Assembly: GCF_920984675.1 (NCBI RefSeq)
Contig: NZ_CAKLBV010000029.1
Coordinates: 1-56,754, forward strand
Source: Methylobacterium sp. Leaf118
GTDB lineage: Bacteria; Pseudomonadota; Alphaproteobacteria; Rhizobiales; Beijerinckiaceae
Reading direction: 5' to 3'
DNA: 56,754 bases
Positions 53,469-56,754 of this stretch are shown here, in pieces (position 1 is the stretch's first letter; every line of letters starts with the position of its first letter). The position numbers and the translations under genes were made by a program. The notes beneath the pieces were generated by a model. It was not told where the DNA came from. It made no database searches and worked only from the letters and a program-made list of their open reading frames with translations.

Positions 53469-55775
53469 TCAGGCGGCCCTGCGCCCGGTCACCGTCCGCA
53501 GCACCCGCGCGAGTTCCTCCGCCGAGTACGGCTTTCGCAGCAGCTCGAACCCGTGCGCGTCGTCCTGGGCCAGGACGTGGCTGTAGCCGGAGGTGAGCAC
53601 CACCGGCAGGTGCGGGGCGCGCTCGCGCAGCAGGCGGGCCAGGGCGATGCCGCCCATGCCCGGCATCACCACGTCGGAGAAGACCGCGTCGAACGGCGCC
53701 GCGTCGGCCTCCAGGGCGGCGAGCGCGGCTTCCGCGTTCTCGGTCCAGACCGGGCGATGGCCGAGATCCTCCAGGATCTGCGTGCAGAAGCGCCCGACCT
53801 CCAGATTGTCCTCCACCACGAGAATCCGCAGCGACGCGTCTCCGCCGCCGACGGGGGGCTCGCGCCGGGATGGGGCGGCCTCGTCCGGGCGCGCCACCTG
53901 GGGGAGATAGAGGGTGAAGGTGGCGCCCGCGCCGGGATGGCTGCGCACGTCCACGTCGCCGCCCGACTGCTTGGCGAAGCCGATCACCTGCGACAGGCCG
54001 AGGCCGGTGCCCTTGCCGACTTCCTTGGTGGTGTAGAAGGGCTCGAAGATCCGCATCAGGTCGCCGGCGGCGATGCCGGTGCCGGTATCCGTCACCGAGA
54101 CGGCGACGAAGGGCCCGGCCGCCCCCGCATGCCCGCGGATCGGCGGGAGCGGAGAGGGGGCGTCGAGCCGCAGGGTCAGGGCGCCCTCGCCGTCCATGGC
54201 GTCGCGGGCGTTGACCGCCATGTTGACCAACGCCGTCTCGAACTGGCTCGCATCGGCCCGGACGTAGCAGGGCTCGCCCGGCAGGTCGGTGACGACGCGG
54301 ATGCGGGCCCCGGTCACCGAATCGAGCATCTCCGAGATGCCGCGCAGGCGCTCGCACACGTCGAAGGTCTCGGGCTTGAGTGCCTGGCGCCGGGCGAAGG
54401 CGAGGAGCTGCCCGGTGAGCTTGGCGGCCCGGTCGACGGTGTCGGAGACCGCGTCGAGGTAGCGGCGCTTGCGCGCCTCCGGCAGTTCGGGCCGGCGCAG
54501 GAACTCGACGGAGGAGCGGATGATGGTGAGCAGGTTGTTGAAGTCGTGGGCGACGCCCCCGGTGAGCTGGCCCACCGCCTCCAGCTTCTGCGACTGGCGC
54601 AGGGCTTCCTCAGCATGGCGCTGCTCGGTGATGTCGCGGCCGAAGGCGTAGAGCAGGCCGTCCTCGGGTACGATCGTCCAGAGCACCCGCCGCTGCCCGC
54701 CCGTGGCGGTGAGGCAGGACAATTCCAGCTCCTGCGCCGCGCCGGTGGCGAGCAGGGCCAGAGCCACCTCGAAGGCCGGGCGCTCCTCGGGGACGACGAA
54801 GTCCGGCAGGGTCCGGCCCAGCGTCTCCTCCGCGGGCCAGGCCAGGGCGCGGCTCCAAGAGGGGTTCACCGCGGCGATCCGCCCGTCGGGTGCCGTCACC
54901 GCCTTCAGCACCGGCGAGAGGGCCCAGACCCGGTCGCGGTCGCGCCGCTGGGCATTCACCTGCGCCTCGAGATGGGCGGCCTTCGAGTGGAGCCGGTGCT
55001 CGGTCTGGCGGCGCGAGGTGACGTCCTGGAACAGCACCGCGACCTGCCGCCGGCTCGGCGGCTCGAAGCGGAAGGCGGCGACTTCGAGATAGCGGCCCGT
55101 GGCGACGAGCTCGCGCTCGACCCGGATCGGCGTGCCGGTGCGCAGCACCTCGCCGTAGAGCGCGACCCAGCCGTCGGCCTCACCGTCGGTCACGATCTCG
55201 CGCAGGCGCTGCCCGACGACGTTCTCGATGCCGGCATGCTGGGCGTAGGCGCGGTTGGCCTCGACATGGACGTAGTCGCTCTGGGGGCCGTGCGGTCCGT
55301 CGACGAATTCGATGACGCAGTAGCCCTCGTCCATCTGCTCGAACAGGGTGCGGTAATGCTGCTCGCGTCCGGCGAGCTCCGCCCCTCCGGCCCGCTCCGC
55401 GGTCACGTCGCGCACGACGCCGGCCACGCGGGCGGGCCCTTCGCCGGACCCGCGCGCCTCCGGGACGGTGCTGCGTGCGAGCCACCGCACCGTCCCGCTC
55501 GCCGTCCGCCGGATGCGGTAGACGGCCTCCCCCTCGGCGGCGAAGGCGGGGCGGTCCTCGGGCAGGACCAGCGCCGCGACGGCCGCCGCCGGCAGGCTCG
55601 CCTGCACGTCGAGGCCGTGCAGGCGACAGAAGGCGGGGTTGGGATGCAGCAGCCCCGTCGCCGGATCGAAGGAAAACAGGCCGATTCCGGCCGCGTCCTG
55701 GGCGCGGGCGAGAGCCTCCGGCAGGCAGGGGGCGGCCGCCATCTCTTCGGTGCGGGGGAGCGGGCTCTCGATCAC
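53469..55775 (-). CDS. hybrid histidine kinase with PAS domains and C-terminal receiver
   Basis: Sensor kinase of about 768 residues, cytosolic. Three PAS-like modules come first (a diverged one at about 15-130; [40 protein letters not shown]). The phospho-acceptor is H410 in [16 protein letters not shown], the HWE-neighbouring HDFNN type. The ATPase domain has [21 protein letters not shown] and [20 protein letters not shown]. The receiver ends the protein ([33 protein letters not shown]). Start uncertain: a GTG at 55775 is used; an ATG at 55742 and a longer frame to 55826 are alternatives, none with a clear ribosome binding site. Converges on the small secreted protein across repeat C. Confidence 0.88.
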   Translation of the reverse strand: MIESPLPRTEEMAAAPCLPEALARAQDAAGIGLFSFDPATGLLHPNPAFCRLHGLDVQASLPAAAVAALVLPEDRPAFAAEGEAVYRIRRTASGTVRWLARSTVPEARGSGEGPARVAGVVRDVTAERAGGAELAGREQHYRTLFEQMDEGYCVIEFVDGPHGPQSDYVHVEANRAYAQHAGIENVVGQRLREIVTDGEADGWVALYGEVLRTGTPIRVERELVATGRYLEVAAFRFEPPSRRQVAVLFQDVTSRRQTEHRLHSKAAHLEAQVNAQRRDRDRVWALSPVLKAVTAPDGRIAAVNPSWSRALAWPAEETLGRTLPDFVVPEERPAFEVALALLATGAAQELELSCLTATGGQRRVLWTIVPEDGLLYAFGRDITEQRHAEEALRQSQKLEAVGQLTGGVAHDFNNLLTIIRSSVEFLRRPELPEARKRRYLDAVSDTVDRAAKLTGQLLAFARRQALKPETFDVCERLRGISEMLDSVTGARIRVVTDLPGEPCYVRADASQFETALVNMAVNARDAMDGEGALTLRLDAPSPLPPIRGHAGAAGPFVAVSVTDTGTGIAAGDLMRIFEPFYTTKEVGKGTGLGLSQVIGFAKQSGGDVDVRSHPGAGATFTLYLPQVARPDEAAPSRREPPVGGGDASLRILVVEDNLEVGRFCTQILEDLGHRPVWTENAEAALAALEADAAPFDAVFSDVVMPGMGGIALARLLRERAPHLPVVLTSGYSHVLAQDDAHGFELLRKPYSAEELARVLRTVTGRRAA

Positions 55776-55788
55776 AGCGCAAACTCTA

Positions 55789-55808
55789 TCACGCCGAAGC
55801 TGGCGTGA
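55789..55808. promoter_or_regulatory. palindrome upstream of the hybrid kinase gene
   Basis: TCACGCC (55789-55795) and GGCGTGA (55802-55808) with a 6-bp spacer, just before the likely start codon. It may be an operator. Confidence 0.4.
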
Positions 55809-55893
55809 GACTGGGCCCCGCGTCAACGCTCACGCTTCGACGCGTGGGCGAAACGCCGCGAGACCGGCGGGAGATCCGGCCCGGGGCCGGGCC

Positions 55894-56619
55894 TCACCAG
55901 CCCCGGCGCTCGTCGGGGCCCGGGGCGCGGCCCTGGGGGGTCAGCGCGTCGATCACGCCGGGCAGGGCCTGGGCGAGCTGGGCGAGGAGATCGTCGCGGG
56001 ACAGGCCGGTCTCCCGGCTCAGGGACGTCACCGTGTCCGGTCCGAGGGCATCGGCGAGGCGGTTCGGCGGCAGCGGCTGGTTGGGGCCATGGCCGATCCA
56101 GGAGGCGAGCACGTCGCCGAGCCCGCTGCGCTCGAAGCCGTGGATCAGACCGTCGAGACCGCTCGCCTCGGCCCCCGCCTCCCGGGCCCCGTCGCGGTCG
56201 AGACGGGCGTAGGGGCCGGCGCCCGAATCGCGGTCGTCGAACCCGCGTTCACCGGGCCCGCGATCACCAGGTCCGTCGAGCATCCCGGCGAGGTCGCTGA
56301 ACGCGCCGCCGCCGGGATCGCCTCCCTGGGAGCGCTCCTGCGGCGGGCCGCCCCGGCCCTGGCCGAACCCGCCGAGGTCGCCGTCGTCCCGGTCCGGTTC
56401 ACGCCACTCGGGTTCGCGCCGGTCGGGCTCGCGGGGGGCCGGGCCCGCCCGGTCATCGCCGCGGCCGCCGCCGAAGATGTCGCCGAGCCCGCCGCTCGCG
56501 CCCTTGGCGAGGAGCAGCATGAGGAGCGCCTTGACCACCGGCGAGGCCAGCGCGCCGCCGCGCCCCCCGCCGAGAACCTGCCCGACGACCCCGCCGATGA
56601 CCTGATCGAGCAGTCCCAT
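55894..56619 (-). CDS. YidB family protein (DUF937)
   Basis: Protein of 241 residues. It opens MGLLDQVIGGVVGQVLGGGR, followed by ALASPVVKALLMLLLAKGAS, typical of YidB/DUF937. A long Gly/Asp/Arg/Pro-rich disordered middle (about 50-140) comes next. The C-terminal domain, GLGDVLASWIGHGPNQPLPP to LSRETGLSRDDLLAQLAQAL, matches YidB. Function unknown. The middle is longer than in the ~130-residue E. coli protein. The ATG at 56619 is preceded by GGAGAACGG. Confidence 0.88.
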   Translation of the reverse strand: MGLLDQVIGGVVGQVLGGGRGGALASPVVKALLMLLLAKGASGGLGDIFGGGRGDDRAGPAPREPDRREPEWREPDRDDGDLGGFGQGRGGPPQERSQGGDPGGGAFSDLAGMLDGPGDRGPGERGFDDRDSGAGPYARLDRDGAREAGAEASGLDGLIHGFERSGLGDVLASWIGHGPNQPLPPNRLADALGPDTVTSLSRETGLSRDDLLAQLAQALPGVIDALTPQGRAPGPDERRGW

Positions 56620-56677
56620 TCCCGTTCTCCCCGTGCCGTCGGCGCATCAACGGCCCGGACCGGGCCGCGGTTTCGGT

Positions 56678-56754
56678 CTAAATAGAAACTGTCTCTTCGG
56701 GTGTGATGGCACATGAGAAGCCGAGGCGCTCGATGTGTCGCGCGAGAGCCTTGG
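56678..56754 (-). CDS. C-terminal fragment of an unidentified protein (partial)
   Basis: On the minus strand a frame open from the window edge ends at a TAG (56680-56678) and gives KALARHIERLGFSCAITPEE then TVSI. The composition is natural for a protein and locally lower in GC than the neighbourhood. It is reminiscent of transposase C-termini, but 24 residues are too few for a call. Confidence 0.3.
   Translation of the reverse strand, partial: KALARHIERLGFSCAITPEETVSI

Overview
The window is about 72% GC by eye and reads as chromosome of a methylotrophic alphaproteobacterium, most likely Methylobacterium or a close relative. The strongest marker is a lanmodulin gene (36492-36893), a lanthanide-binding EF-hand protein known from that group. 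The gene orders serS-surE-pcm-nlpD, argD-argF and mutM/ubiE-ubiB...coaBC agree with Hyphomicrobiales. No tRNA, rRNA, CRISPR array or intact insertion sequence was found.

Layout. 1-5450: end of a probable helicase, a diguanylate cyclase, a small secreted protein, a manganese catalase, an L-lactate permease whose promoter carries a tandem 19-bp repeat, and a DUF983 protein. 5.6-13.6 kb: a GNAT, then a signalling block (LuxR-type regulator, double-PAS hybrid kinase with two receivers, pentapeptide-repeat membrane protein, lone receiver) and an AI-2E-type permease. 13.8-21.9 kb: a D-glucarate/galactarate regulon in two co-oriented operons (gudD-garL-garR and gudP-garD-LysR), each preceded by the same inverted-repeat operator next to a matching promoter. 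21.9-23.2 kb: ridA and a glycerophosphodiesterase. 23.4-29.3 kb: an HlyD adaptor and C39-peptidase ABC exporter, divergent from a 70-residue double-glycine-leader peptide, followed by an AraC-type regulator. This looks like a small peptide-secretion system with no visible immunity gene.

29.4-36.3 kb: argD-argF with an attenuator-like hairpin in front of argD, then serS-surE-pcm-nlpD with an unusual NlpD. 36.5-41.8 kb: lanM, an incomplete oligopeptide transporter, a GlcG/HbpS-like protein, OsmC and a UDP-glucuronate decarboxylase. 41.9-43.8 kb: an accessory patch with a lower-GC nucleotidyltransferase and a decayed RibD-like reductase. 43.9-52.5 kb: coaBC, a three-gene cassette (FkbH-like, acyl carrier protein, DUF1796-like) lying between ubiB and coaBC, then ubiB, ubiE and divergent mutM. 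52.6-56.7 kb: two small exported proteins, a second hybrid kinase, a YidB-like protein and a fragment at the edge.

A dispersed palindromic repeat occurs three times (13580, 17645, 53309), always directly 3' of a gene. In two copies its long hairpin supplies the gene's own stop codon. Short tandem repeats of 12-19 bp are unusually common throughout.
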